In this document: in pieces, positions 41,215 to 49,857 of the stretch | How the letters are laid out: every line of letters starts with the position of its first letter | Position numbering within the stretch: the first letter of the stretch is position 1 | Assembly (NCBI GenBank): GCA_035601195.1 | Contig: DATNOU010000159.1 | Coordinates: 1-55,135, forward strand | Direction: 5' to 3' | Length of the DNA stretch: 55,135 bases | Origin: JAIBJP01 sp035601195 | GTDB lineage: Bacteria > Actinomycetota > Thermoleophilia > Gaiellales > Gaiellaceae | The notes under the pieces: generated by a model | Told to the model about the DNA's origin: nothing | The model's database searches: none | What the model saw: only the letters and a program-made list of their open reading frames with translations | Program-made: the position numbers and the translations under genes

Positions 41215-42965
41215 GGGATCTCCGCTCGTAGCGTCGTCGGCTCGACCTCGAGGCGGCCGCCGATCGCGCCGACCCGATCGGCCAGGTGGATCATCCTGGA
41301 GGTGCGCTCCGAGCCGTCGTCCTGCACGCTGACCACGAGTCGCTCATCGTGGCGGGGAGCGCTGACGATGGCGTAGCTCGCGCCTCTTCGCGCCGCGTCG
41401 TCGATCGCCTCGGCGACGACGAAGTAGGCCGCCGTCTCGACCACGGCTGGGTACCGCTCTCGGGCCGTCTCGCCGGTCTCGACCGCAAGCGGTGCCGCCT
41501 CGGCGAGTGTCCCCAGCGCGGCGGCGAGGCCGGCCTCGGTCAGAATCGCCGGGTGGATGCCGTGGGCAAGCTCGCGGAGCTCGCCCAGCGCGGCCTGGGC
41601 ATCGCCGGTCGCCTCCGCGAGGAGCGAAGCGGTCTCGACGTCGCCCTCGGCCTCTGCACCTGCACGTGCGACCCGGAGATCGTATGAGAGGGCGAGCAGG
41701 CGCTGCTGGGCGCCGTCATGGAGGTCGCGCTCGAGCCGGCGCCGCTGCGCGTCTCCCGTGTCGACTATGCGCGCGCGAGATACGCGGAGGTCGTGGAGCT
41801 GCGCCAGGACTTCCACTCGCAGGCGTTCGTTCTCGAGCGCCAGCCGAACGGCGGCACCGATCTCCTGCTCGAGCTCGGCTACTCCCGCGGCGTGCGTGAC
41901 GAGGGCGACTCGCCGGCCGTCCCGAACGAGCGGGGTGACCGCGCGCCCCGATTCGGCCACGGGCTCTTCGACCGGGCGTCCGCCACCGTCGACGTAGCGC
42001 CGCGACGCCGGTAGCCAGTAAGCGATTCGAAGCTCAGGATCGCCGATCGCTCTGCCGAGCGCCGACTCCAGTGTGCCGGGCGGCGGCGCCTCGCCGAGCT
42101 CGGCGACGATCCGGGCCACGGAGCGCCTCTGTATGCGGCCTCGAAGGACGGTCCACGCGAGACCGAAAGCGAGCAAGACGACCGCCGCGCAGCCGGCGGC
42201 GAAGATGGAAAGGAACACCGGGTCGCCCGGGTCCTCGAGCGGCGTGTGCTCGAGGGCGACGGAATGCGCGGCCGTTGCGGCTGCGAGCGCGATCCCGCCG
42301 GCGAGGACCGGCGACAGCGTCCGGCGGGCTGCGGCGCTCGCCACGGCGAGCCGCCAGATGCAGACCGTCGCCAGCGCCCCCGCGGCTGCGGCCGCGAACC
42401 AGATGTCGGCCTCCTGAATCCCACGGGCGATCCGCGGAAGCGAGCGGACCAGAAGGACGTTGTCCGTGCAGTTGTCCCAGCAGTTCGGGTCGAAGAAGGG
42501 ATCGCGGAGCAGCGCACGGCCGAGCGCGGAGAGGGCAGCTTCGAGGTAGACGGCGACGACGACTGCGCGCACGCCTTGCGACGGCAGCCGGCCGCTCGGG
42601 TAGGCGAGGATGAGGTGAAGGAGAAGTGGAAAGACGAAGCCGGCCGCGAGCGTGCCGAGGCTCAGGACGAGCGACGGCCCGCCCTTCCACCCGGCCCAGA
42701 ACGGCGCGAACCAGAAAAGACCTGCCAGCAGAGCCAGGTCGCCGATCCGCCCGGCCGGCCGCGTGAAGGACGTGACGAGGCCAGCCGCCACGAGCGCAAG
42801 ACCGGCGAGGACGGCCAGGGCGGCGGCGAGGCCGGAGCGCCCGGCGTAGGTCGTGAGCTCACCTGGGCCGCGCGCAACGGCGAGCGCACCCAGGCCGTAG
42901 GCGAGCGCGACTGCCCCGGCGGCGAGCCGAGCGAGGTTCGCCGGGCGGACGCGGACGCGCGCCAC
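41205..42965 (-). CDS. Sensor histidine kinase with degenerate ATP-binding domain (HK1)
   Basis: A 586-residue protein. About eight membrane helices fill residues 10-290; a GAF-like linker (ELRIAYWLPASRRYVDGG) follows, then the dimerisation domain with the phospho-His in ERDLHDGAQQRLLALSYDL (about 412). The ATPase domain is altered: the N-box reads VVAEAIDDAARRGAS (Asn replaced by Asp), and the G-boxes collapse to VQDDGSERTSRMIHLADRVG without GxG or the ATP lid. ATP binding is therefore doubtful. GTG at 42965 is the likely start. It precedes RR1 and is divergent from the lipoprotein at 43098. Confidence 0.88.
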   Translation of the reverse strand: MARVRVRPANLARLAAGAVALAYGLGALAVARGPGELTTYAGRSGLAAALAVLAGLALVAAGLVTSFTRPAGRIGDLALLAGLFWFAPFWAGWKGGPSLVLSLGTLAAGFVFPLLLHLILAYPSGRLPSQGVRAVVVAVYLEAALSALGRALLRDPFFDPNCWDNCTDNVLLVRSLPRIARGIQEADIWFAAAAAGALATVCIWRLAVASAAARRTLSPVLAGGIALAAATAAHSVALEHTPLEDPGDPVFLSIFAAGCAAVVLLAFGLAWTVLRGRIQRRSVARIVAELGEAPPPGTLESALGRAIGDPELRIAYWLPASRRYVDGGGRPVEEPVAESGRAVTPLVRDGRRVALVTHAAGVAELEQEIGAAVRLALENERLRVEVLAQLHDLRVSRARIVDTGDAQRRRLERDLHDGAQQRLLALSYDLRVARAGAEAEGDVETASLLAEATGDAQAALGELRELAHGIHPAILTEAGLAAALGTLAEAAPLAVETGETARERYPAVVETAAYFVVAEAIDDAARRGASYAIVSAPRHDERLVVSVQDDGSERTSRMIHLADRVGAIGGRLEVEPTTLRAEIPCA

Positions 42966-43097
42966 CGCCCGATTGTGGCACCTTTCACGACGGGCACATT
43001 GGTGCTGGCCACAGTCCTGCTTTCGGGCCAGCCACGATGTCCCCGGGCTCTGCCCGTCCATAGCGTGGTCTCGATCGTCGCTGAAAGGAGTGAGACC

Positions 43098-44561
43098 ATG
43101 GACGGGATGAGAAATCGAAGCCGGCTCGCGGCTCTCGTTCTCGCCGCAATCGTGGCGTTTGCCGCGGCGGGCTGCGGCGGTGGCGGTGCCGGCGACGACA
43201 AGGCCGGCGGCTCGGGCGAGCCGGTCGTGTTGCGACTGGCCAACACCAATGGCCAGATCGACTTCACGCCCGCCGTTGAATACTTCGTCAAGCGGGTCCA
43301 GGAGCTCTCCGGCGGCGACCTCCGCATCGAGTCCGTGGATGAATGGGGGGACTTCGCCTCGGACGCTGAGCAGCAGGTCGTGAAGGATGTCTCCGCCGGC
43401 GAGATCGACCTCGGCTGGGTTGGGACACGCGTGTTCGACACGCTCGACGTCAAGAGCTTCCAGGCGCTCACCGCGCCCATGCTGGTCGACAGCTATGCGC
43501 TCGAGAACGCCGTGATCGGGAGCGGAATCACGGACGAGATGATGCAAGGGCTGGACGATCTCGGCGTTGCCGGGCTCGGGGTCCTCCCCGACGGCCTCCG
43601 CAAGCCGATCGGCGTCAGCCGGCCTATCCTCGGCCTGGCGGACTGGAGGGGGATCACCTTCGGCACCTCGAAGTCGTACGGCCAGGCTGAAGCGATCCGA
43701 GCACTCAGGGCCACGCCCGCGCAGGTCTTCAAGACGGCGCGCGAGGAGGGGCTCAAGAACGGGACGATCCAGGGATTCGAGACGAGTATCTGGGTGCACC
43801 AGAACAACCCCGCGCTGCCGCCTCTCGCTCCCTACGTGACCTCCAACGTGACCTTGTGGCCGCAGATGGATCTTCTCCTCGCCAACCCGGCGCGTCTCGA
43901 AGGACTGACCGCCGAGCAGCGCGGGTGGCTGGAGGAAGCCGCCCGAGACGCGGCGGCCCGTTCAGCCGCCCTCTCCGACATGGAAGCCCAGGCCCTCGTC
44001 GACTCCTGTTTCGCAGGGGCGCGCTTCGCGGAAGCCTCCGGCACCGATCTCGCGGCGCTCGAAGCGGCTTTCGCCCCCGTGTACGCGAACCTCCAGCAGG
44101 ACCCGGAGACGAAGGCGTTCATCGAACGGATCCAGGCCCTCAAGGAATCCACCTCACCGGAACCGGAGCTCGCCATCCCCTCGGACTGCACAGGCACGGC
44201 TCCGGAGGAGGCCGCCGGCGACACGGGGACGGCGCCCGCGTACCTGAACGGCACCTACCGCTATGTGATCACGCTGGACGAGGCCCGGACGGCCGGCCAG
44301 GCCGGCCCCTACGACGAGTACCCGGCGGTCACCACCGTGACGCTCAAAGACGGTGAGGTTCAGAACGGGTGCTTCGGTGCGGGCGCGACCTACTCGGTCG
44401 AGGATGACCGGATCACGTTCGACAGCCCCGAGTATGGCTACACCATGACCTTCACATTCTCTGAGGACAGCCGCGGCAACCTTCACCTGGCGCCCGTCCC
44501 GCCAATCGACCCGGGCGACGCGTTCGAGTGCTCGTCCCAGGTCTGGACGAAGATCGACTGA
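43098..44561 (+). CDS. DctP-type TRAP substrate-binding lipoprotein with extra C-terminal domain
   Basis: A 487-residue lipoprotein: leader LAALVLAAIVAFAAAGCGGG (lipobox AAGC), then a DctP-like binding domain (VVLRLANTNGQIDFTPAVEY, EQQVVKDVSAGEIDLGWVGT, GITFGTSKSYGQAEAIRALR, NNPALPPLAPYVTSNVTLWP). From about residue 385 there is an added beta-rich domain of some 100 residues (GTYRYVITLDEARTAGQ to FECSSQVWTKID). No TRAP membrane subunits are nearby, so it may serve sensing rather than uptake. AAAGGAG precedes ATG 43098. It lies between two kinase genes. Confidence 0.85.
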   Translation: MDGMRNRSRLAALVLAAIVAFAAAGCGGGGAGDDKAGGSGEPVVLRLANTNGQIDFTPAVEYFVKRVQELSGGDLRIESVDEWGDFASDAEQQVVKDVSAGEIDLGWVGTRVFDTLDVKSFQALTAPMLVDSYALENAVIGSGITDEMMQGLDDLGVAGLGVLPDGLRKPIGVSRPILGLADWRGITFGTSKSYGQAEAIRALRATPAQVFKTAREEGLKNGTIQGFETSIWVHQNNPALPPLAPYVTSNVTLWPQMDLLLANPARLEGLTAEQRGWLEEAARDAAARSAALSDMEAQALVDSCFAGARFAEASGTDLAALEAAFAPVYANLQQDPETKAFIERIQALKESTSPEPELAIPSDCTGTAPEEAAGDTGTAPAYLNGTYRYVITLDEARTAGQAGPYDEYPAVTTVTLKDGEVQNGCFGAGATYSVEDDRITFDSPEYGYTMTFTFSEDSRGNLHLAPVPPIDPGDAFECSSQVWTKID

Positions 44562-44577
44562 TCGACGCGGCCGGCGC

Positions 44578-46203
44578 TTACACCGTCTCGTCGCCGAGGG
44601 GGATCTCGGCCGTGAGACGCGTTCCCCTGCCCGCTGGGCTCTCGACGCGGAGGGTCCCTCCCAGCGCCTCGACCCGGTCGACGAGGCCCCGCAGGCCCGT
44701 TCCGCGGGCAGGGTCGGCGCCGCCGAGACCGTCGTCCTCGACCTCGACCCTCACCCGGCCGCCGCCAGTCGTTACGGATACTGAGACCCCCGATGCGGAC
44801 GCGTGCTTCGCGATGTTCGCGAGCGCCTCCGCGCAGAGGAAGTACACGACTGCCTCGACCTCCGCCGGTAGCTTGGCCGCCGGGGCCACGGCCTCGACCG
44901 GTACCGGCGCCTGCTCTGCGAGCGACGCGAGCGCGCCCGCGAGGCCAGCTTCGACGAGGACGCGGGGATGGAGCCCGTGGGCGAGTCGGCGGAGCTCCTC
45001 CAGCGTCCGCGCGAGCTGAGCCTCGGTCCGGTCGATCCGCTCCCTGGCAGGGTCGGTGCGGGCGGAGAGGCGTGTCCGGCGAAGTTGCTCGGCAAGCCGC
45101 TCCAACCGCTGCTCCGCGCCTTCGTGAAGCCGCCGCTCGAGGCGTCTCCCTTCCTCATCGCCCGCCTCGAGGATCCGCAGCTGCGATGCTCGGAGCTCGG
45201 CCACCTGGGCGCGCACCTCGGCTTGGAGCCGCGCGTTCGCGGCCGCGAGCTGGGCCGCGGAGGAGACCGCCTCGCGGAGGCCGGGATCCTCGAGCACGGC
45301 CGGGTCGTGGACAAGTGCCGCGACCGGCTGACCTTCGCGCTCAATACGAGTGACCGAGCGCTCGGAGCCCGGGTCGGGAAGAGCAAATGCGCGTCCCTCG
45401 GAGTCAACGAACGCAGCAGCGTTCGGGAGCCAGTACCCGACCTCGAGGGTCGGGTCGCCGAGCGCCCGGGCGAGCTCGTCCCGGAGCGTCCCCGACCGGC
45501 TCTCGCCGAGCTCGACGACGAGGTCGGTGACCGACGCCCGCTCCCATGCGCGTGAGAGGAGCCCGGCGAGAAGCGCACCCGCCAGGGCGCAGAGCGTCGC
45601 CTCGAGCGCGAGAAGCGACGGGTCATTCGCGTCTCCTGCGGGCACCGTCAGGTGGGCCGCCGCACCGCCTGCGAGCACGAGCCCGAGGCCGACCGCAGCC
45701 TCGAGCGCCAACAGGCGCGCCCGGCGGGAGGGGCCGACCGCCCGGATGTAGAGGCGGGCGCAGACGGCGACCAGCAGGAAGGCGAGAACGATCGTGGCGA
45801 TCTCGCTCCGCCAGACCGGAGTCACGAGCGCCGCGGTGTAGCCGACGGCCACGGCGGCCCGGTCGAGGCGCGAGGAGAGCCGCCCGCTCGGGTACGTGAC
45901 CAGAAGATGGACGAGCGGCCCGCGGTAGACGTAGAGGGCGTGAGCCCCGACCCAGTCCACGGGGGCGACGCCGGTAGTGGCGAAGTTCCCCAAGAACCAG
46001 CTGAACCCGGTCGCCGCCATGAGGGCGCCGCTTCGACTCTCGGGGCGCCGTGACCACGCGACCAGCCCGCAGGCGATGAGGGTCCAGCCGGTGACCAGGT
46101 CGGGTGCCCAATGGCGCGGGTCGCCCCAGCCGAAGAAGATCCATTCGGCGGCGATGCCGAAGACAGCGCCCGCCGGCCAGAGGAGCAGCCGGATCCATCG
46201 CAT
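44578..46203 (-). CDS. Sensor histidine kinase, HisKA_3 type (HK2)
   Basis: A 541-residue kinase. Membrane helices fill residues 5-225; a linker like that of HK1 follows (TLEVGYWLPNAAAFVDSEGR), then the phospho-acceptor GRRLERRLHEGAEQRLERLA (His near 358; HEG instead of the usual HDG). The ATPase domain is complete: N-box CAEALANIAKHASAS, G1 VEDDGLGGADPARGTGLRGL and the closing GGTLRVESPAGRGTRLTAEI. It follows RR2 by 7 bases and converges on the lipoprotein gene. It is clearly a paralog of HK1. Confidence 0.93.
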   Translation of the reverse strand: MRWIRLLLWPAGAVFGIAAEWIFFGWGDPRHWAPDLVTGWTLIACGLVAWSRRPESRSGALMAATGFSWFLGNFATTGVAPVDWVGAHALYVYRGPLVHLLVTYPSGRLSSRLDRAAVAVGYTAALVTPVWRSEIATIVLAFLLVAVCARLYIRAVGPSRRARLLALEAAVGLGLVLAGGAAAHLTVPAGDANDPSLLALEATLCALAGALLAGLLSRAWERASVTDLVVELGESRSGTLRDELARALGDPTLEVGYWLPNAAAFVDSEGRAFALPDPGSERSVTRIEREGQPVAALVHDPAVLEDPGLREAVSSAAQLAAANARLQAEVRAQVAELRASQLRILEAGDEEGRRLERRLHEGAEQRLERLAEQLRRTRLSARTDPARERIDRTEAQLARTLEELRRLAHGLHPRVLVEAGLAGALASLAEQAPVPVEAVAPAAKLPAEVEAVVYFLCAEALANIAKHASASGVSVSVTTGGGRVRVEVEDDGLGGADPARGTGLRGLVDRVEALGGTLRVESPAGRGTRLTAEIPLGDETV

Positions 46204-46210
46204 GCGCGGC

Positions 46211-46564
46211 TCAGCCCAGGAGGGCCGCGAGCGCCGAGCCCGAGAGCTCCCCTTTCGAGAGGAAGCCCCGCGCGGCCGCCGCCTCGAGTCGAGGGCCGTA
46301 GGCGGCAGCCTCGCGGCTCGAGATCAGCACAACCCTGGGCGGATCCGGCCCCGCCGCCAACCGCTCGGCCACGGCGAAGCCGTCTAGGTCGGGGAGCTGA
46401 ATGTCGAGCAACACGACCTGCGGTCGGAGCCGCTCGACTGCGCCGATCGCCTGATCGCCATCGGCGGCTTCGCCGACGACCGCGAATCCCTCCGCCTCGA
46501 GCAGCGCTGAGGCGGACTCCCGGAACTCAGGGTGGTCGTCGACTATCAACACCGTCGGGCGCAT
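46211..46564 (-). CDS. Single-domain response regulator (RR2)
   Basis: A 117-residue stand-alone receiver. LIVDDHPEF holds the acidic pair, LLDIQLPDLDGF the phospho-Asp (D54), VVLISSREA the switch Ser and GFLSKGELS the conserved Lys. No DNA-binding domain follows; the gene ends right after the fifth helix, 7 bases before HK2. It must signal by protein contact or pass phosphate on. Confidence 0.93.
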   Translation of the reverse strand: MRPTVLIVDDHPEFRESASALLEAEGFAVVGEAADGDQAIGAVERLRPQVVLLDIQLPDLDGFAVAERLAAGPDPPRVVLISSREAAAYGPRLEAAAARGFLSKGELSGSALAALLG

Positions 46565-46735
46565 AGGCGGATCGTCGCAAAGCTCGCCGCCGGACGCATT
46601 GTGGCTAGCCGCAATCCGGCGCGTCCGAATTCTCGGGCCTGCACGGAGCGAAGACTGTGGCCCGCCTCATTTCTCGCGCGCCCGGCCGCTCATAGCCTGG
46701 GTCGACGAAGGCAATCAGCGACGAAAGGAGGAACG

Positions 46736-47716
46736 ATGCCCAAGCTCATCGTTCTCGGATTGCTCGCGGGCCTCGCAGCGATCGCGGCGCTGACCGCGAT
46801 GCCCGCCGCCGGGAAGGTTCCCGGCCCGAACGGCCGGATCGCGTTCACACGATTCGACCCGGCCTCGGGCGGCACGGTGACCTACACCGTGAACCCGGAC
46901 GGGAGCCATGTGCAACAGCTGTTTTCCCGGGACCATTCGGAGTTTCCCCACTGGTCGCCGGACGGCAGCGAGGTTGCGATCTTCTGCTGCGACGACGGAA
47001 TGGCCGCCCACATTGTCAACCCCGACACCGGCGGCTTCCGCGAACTCGCTCCTACGGACCCCGAGCTCGAAATCCATTGCGGCTTCGGCTGGTCACCGGA
47101 CGGGCAACGCCTCGCGTGCGAGACCTTCGGTGTGACCGACCCGACGCGCAACGGCGTCTACACGATCCGCTCCTCCGACGGCGGTGGCCTGACAAGGGTC
47201 ACCTCCAATCCCGGCGGGGACGATATCCCCGGCGACTACTCGCCCGACGGCAACCGCCTCGTGTTCGTCCGCTCGGACGCAAACGGACCGCTGGGCATCT
47301 TCGTGACCAGGCTCAACGGCGGCGGGCTGCGGCAGATCACCCCGCCGGGCATGATCGTCCACGCCGCGAACGGCGGCGGAAGCTGGTCGCCGAGTGGCAA
47401 CAGGATCCTGTTCGCGGCTCGTTCCGTCGCGGATTACCGTCTTGCGATCTGGGTCGTGAACGTGGACGGTAGCGGCCTCCGCCAGGTGCCGATCAAGCCT
47501 GCGTGCGGCGGCGCCTTCTCGGATCCGAAATCGACCTCCTGCTTCTACCCCGGATGGTCGCCCGACGGAAGGAAGATCGTCTTCACGCGCATCAGCGCGA
47601 ACGGGACGCAGGAGAACATCTACACCGTGAACGCGGACGGCAGCGGCCTCTTCCAGGTGACGAAGTCAGGCGGTGCCAGCCAGGGGGACTGGGGCTCGCA
47701 TTCGCTGATCCGCTGA
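46736..47716 (+). CDS. Exported TolB-like PD40 beta-propeller protein
   Basis: A 326-residue protein with a signal peptide (IVLGLLAGLAAIAALTAMPA). Repeated PD40 blades follow, each with a WSPDG core: FPHWSPDGSEVAIFCCDDG, GFGWSPDGQRLACETFG, GDYSPDGNRLVFVRSD, GGSWSPSGNRILFAARS and YPGWSPDGRKIVFTRIS. This is the TolB C-terminal propeller without the N-terminal domain. It lies divergent from RR2/HK2. AAAGGAGG precedes the ATG. It probably binds a partner protein or glycan outside the membrane. Confidence 0.9.
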   Translation: MPKLIVLGLLAGLAAIAALTAMPAAGKVPGPNGRIAFTRFDPASGGTVTYTVNPDGSHVQQLFSRDHSEFPHWSPDGSEVAIFCCDDGMAAHIVNPDTGGFRELAPTDPELEIHCGFGWSPDGQRLACETFGVTDPTRNGVYTIRSSDGGGLTRVTSNPGGDDIPGDYSPDGNRLVFVRSDANGPLGIFVTRLNGGGLRQITPPGMIVHAANGGGSWSPSGNRILFAARSVADYRLAIWVVNVDGSGLRQVPIKPACGGAFSDPKSTSCFYPGWSPDGRKIVFTRISANGTQENIYTVNADGSGLFQVTKSGGASQGDWGSHSLIR

Positions 47717-47751
47717 CACACCCGCGGCAAACCCCGACAATCTCACGCAAA

Positions 47752-47779
47752 CGGAGAGCCCTCCACCGAGGGCTCTCCG
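47752..47779. terminator. Hairpin after PD40 gene
   Basis: A perfect 12-bp stem (CGGAGAGCCCTC / GAGGGCTCTCCG) with loop CACC, 36 bases beyond the stop. No T-run follows. Confidence 0.65.
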
Positions 47780-48072
47780 CAGCGTGACGATGTTGGCACT
47801 CGAGCGGACGGACCGCGGCCCGTCTCCCGTTGCGACCGTCGTCTGCTCGTGCAGGCGACGATGCTCGTCCCTTGAAGAGCGAGTCGTGCTGTAGCCGAGC
47901 GGCCATGATGGCAAGTCGTGAGCTCCCGCAACATTCTGTCGTCCCGCGGCTCAGCCGACTTAAGGCGTTGAATCGAAGGCTCGTGTAATTGCAGGAGAAA
48001 TCGAATCGATCGTCGATCAGCGCTGATGGTCTCTCCACTTCCAGGTGCTCTTCGTATTCACGCTAGAGAACA

Positions 48073-48096
48073 AAAGACCCGCATATGCAGGTCTTT
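48073..48096 (-). terminator. Hairpin terminator beyond tRNA fragment copy 4
   Basis: AAAGACC and GGTCTTT form a 7-bp stem capped by the self-complementary GCATATGC; on the minus strand TTTTGTT follows. It lies 2 bases beyond the tRNA 3' end, where an intrinsic tRNA terminator belongs. Confidence 0.7.
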
Positions 48097-48098
48097 GA

Positions 48099-48152
48099 TG
48101 GAGCTAGCCGGACTCGAACCGGCGACCTCCTGGGTGCGATCTCTGCGCTCTC
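48099..48152 (-). repeat. tRNA-Ala(CGC) 3'-fragment, copy 4
   Basis: Minus strand: GAGAGCGCAGAGATCGCACC, CAGGAGGTC, the perfect T-arm GCCGGTTCGAGTCCGGC and TAGCTCCA. Upstream of the anticodon loop the stem strand (CAGAG) no longer pairs with CCAGG, so the tRNA identity ends at the loop. Confidence 0.78.
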
Positions 48153-48200
48153 TCGCCCCAATTTGGCTTGGTCACGAGATTCGGGGCCTGCGAATAAGCT

Positions 48201-48220
48201 CCCCAACATCTTCCCCAACA
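48201..48220. repeat. Short direct repeat beside tRNA fragment copy 4
   Basis: CCCCAACATCTTCCCCAACA: two CCCCAACA units spaced 12 bases apart; an identical 20-mer lies beside copy 5 at 52889. Confidence 0.65.
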
Positions 48221-48414
48221 CGCCGAGACGCGTTCTCCACTAAGACAACACCGCCTCGAGCTGGAGGCGGCTCTCCTTCAGAGACTGCGAGTAGCCAGTC
48301 GTTGCGGCGGTGAGCGTGGCGCGGAGGAATCGCAACGCCATTGAATGCCGCCCGTGCCGAGTTGTCGAACCGCGTCGTCCGAGAATGTCGTCTTCCTGGC
48401 AAAGAGCGACACGT

Positions 48415-48445
48415 GAGGGCGGCTGCCCGGGAGGCAGCCGCCCTC
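48415..48445 (-). terminator. Terminator of haloperoxidase gene
   Basis: A perfect 13-bp stem (GAGGGCGGCTGCC / GGCAGCCGCCCTC) with a 5-base loop lies 8 bases beyond the stop of the minus-strand gene at 48454. Confidence 0.7.
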
Positions 48446-48453
48446 AATTGCGT

Positions 48454-49758
48454 CTAGCCGAGCGGCTGGAAGTAGTGGTTTTGCATGTAACGGGCGACCT
48501 TCTTGCCGAGCACCGCTGCCTGCACGTCGGCGGTGCGGAAGTGGATGCCTGCCCAGACGCGGGCATCGATCAGCAAGGGGATCGGATCGGAGAAGCGGTT
48601 GAAGTAGCGCCGTTCGCCCGGGAAGCGGCTGCTCGTGATGTAGAAACGCATCTTGTCCGTGCCGAAGAACGCCCGCAGCGCGTGCAAGTTCGAGCTGCCT
48701 TGGCACACAGCCCCCGCTGGGTGATCGGGGTAGGGCGGCGTGATGAGCGCCGGCCCGGCGCCCGCGATCGCCGGGTCGAGTGTCGGCACAAAGAGCGGCT
48801 GCCAGTTCGGGTCGGCCTCGGTCGCGGGATTGCCGTCGCGATAGGCCTCGTGGATCGCCGTGATCGGCCGCCAGAAGCCCCAGTAGTACTTGTCGTTCCA
48901 GCAGTTGATGCCAGCGTCTGCCGCGGTCAGGTCGAGCATCGCAAACAGGCGGGCCGTGTCGGCGAGGTCGAGCTGTCGGCTCGGATCGTCGGCCAGTCTC
49001 CGGGCGACCCCGTTCCAGATCGGGGCGGGATGGCTATTCACAAACACGGCGGTGTGGGTCTGCTCCGGCGTCCGCGTCGTGCTGTCGAGGGCGCCGAGCT
49101 CCTTGACCTCGTTGAAGTCCTCGGCGTAGGCGGCACTGGCGAGCTCGTTCGGGCCGTCCGTGCGAAACTGGGACGGGCTCTCGAGCAGGAAGGGAAGCCC
49201 GTAGGCGATCCAGGGGCTGGGATCGCAGAGCGGACTTCCATCGGCCGCGAGCAGCGGCCGCCAATCGCCCGGATCCGTGCCCCACACGCAGGGAAGAACC
49301 TGGCGGCGATCGTGCCCCTGGGCGAGCATCGCATCGGCCGCGGCGATCCCGGCGGCGATCCCTTCCTCCTTGGCCGGCCCCGCGGGCACGTCGGCCAGCG
49401 ACTCCTCGTAGAGCGGTTGCAGATTCGGCAGCTGCTCCGGGAACGTCAAGGTAAGCACCCGGAATGCGGCCGTCGCCGCGGCGGCCTCCTGCGAGGCGAG
49501 CTGATCGAACTTGCGCGTGAGCAGGTACGGACGATGCGTCTGGTCGATCGAGTTGACCGCGTCGTACACGGCGCCCTGCACCATCGCTATGAACGTGACC
49601 GACGCAGGCGGAGCAGAAGTGATGGGCGGTTGCGCCAGGATGGTGTTCTGAGCGATCTCGTTCCACTTCGTCACTTCGTTGGCCTGCGCCGCGGCCGGTG
49701 CGGCGAGCGCGGCGAGGACTGCGAGCACCGCAAGCCAGAGCATTCGGTTACGTCTCAT
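48454..49758 (-). CDS. Secreted vanadium-dependent haloperoxidase / PAP2-like protein
   Basis: A 434-residue exported protein with leader LWLAVLAVLAALAAPAAAQA. The C-terminal half carries the vanadate/phosphate pocket: NDKYYWGFWRPITAI (Lys and Arg), PPYPDHPAGAVCQGSSNL (His of the P-D-H-P-A-G turn) and ARVWAGIHFRTADVQAAVLG (Arg and His). This matches the bacterial vanadium chloroperoxidase-like group. It would oxidise halides with peroxide outside the cell, or act as an acid phosphatase. ATG at 49758 has GGAGAGAACG upstream. A strong terminator follows. Confidence 0.88.
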   Translation of the reverse strand: MRRNRMLWLAVLAVLAALAAPAAAQANEVTKWNEIAQNTILAQPPITSAPPASVTFIAMVQGAVYDAVNSIDQTHRPYLLTRKFDQLASQEAAAATAAFRVLTLTFPEQLPNLQPLYEESLADVPAGPAKEEGIAAGIAAADAMLAQGHDRRQVLPCVWGTDPGDWRPLLAADGSPLCDPSPWIAYGLPFLLESPSQFRTDGPNELASAAYAEDFNEVKELGALDSTTRTPEQTHTAVFVNSHPAPIWNGVARRLADDPSRQLDLADTARLFAMLDLTAADAGINCWNDKYYWGFWRPITAIHEAYRDGNPATEADPNWQPLFVPTLDPAIAGAGPALITPPYPDHPAGAVCQGSSNLHALRAFFGTDKMRFYITSSRFPGERRYFNRFSDPIPLLIDARVWAGIHFRTADVQAAVLGKKVARYMQNHYFQPLG

Positions 49759-49857
49759 CGTTCTCTCCTCTCGGTTCGGCCTGGGCCGCAAGCGGCTGGG
49801 AGCTTTCGAGTCCCAACACGGTCGACTCGCAAGTCAGCTCTCGACCGGCGGACGATG

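Larger units (their letters stand above)
47918..48220 (-). repeat. Dispersed repeat unit containing tRNA fragment copy 4
   Basis: This non-coding stretch matches 52595-52908 along its length: CTCCCGCAACATT at the left, AGGAGAAATCGA, CTCTTCGTA, the hairpin, the tRNA fragment, then CCCCAACATCTTCCCC. No coding frame is convincing in it. It fills most of the 737-base gap between the PD40 and haloperoxidase genes. Confidence 0.65.

Noticed and set aside
42246..43097. Long upstream extension of the lipoprotein frame
   Set aside because: It overlaps the kinase gene on the other strand; the lipobox leader and ribosome site place the start at 43098.
47666..47914. 82-codon minus-strand frame in the interval after the PD40 gene
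   Set aside because: Runs through the hairpin and repeat region; composition is not protein-like.
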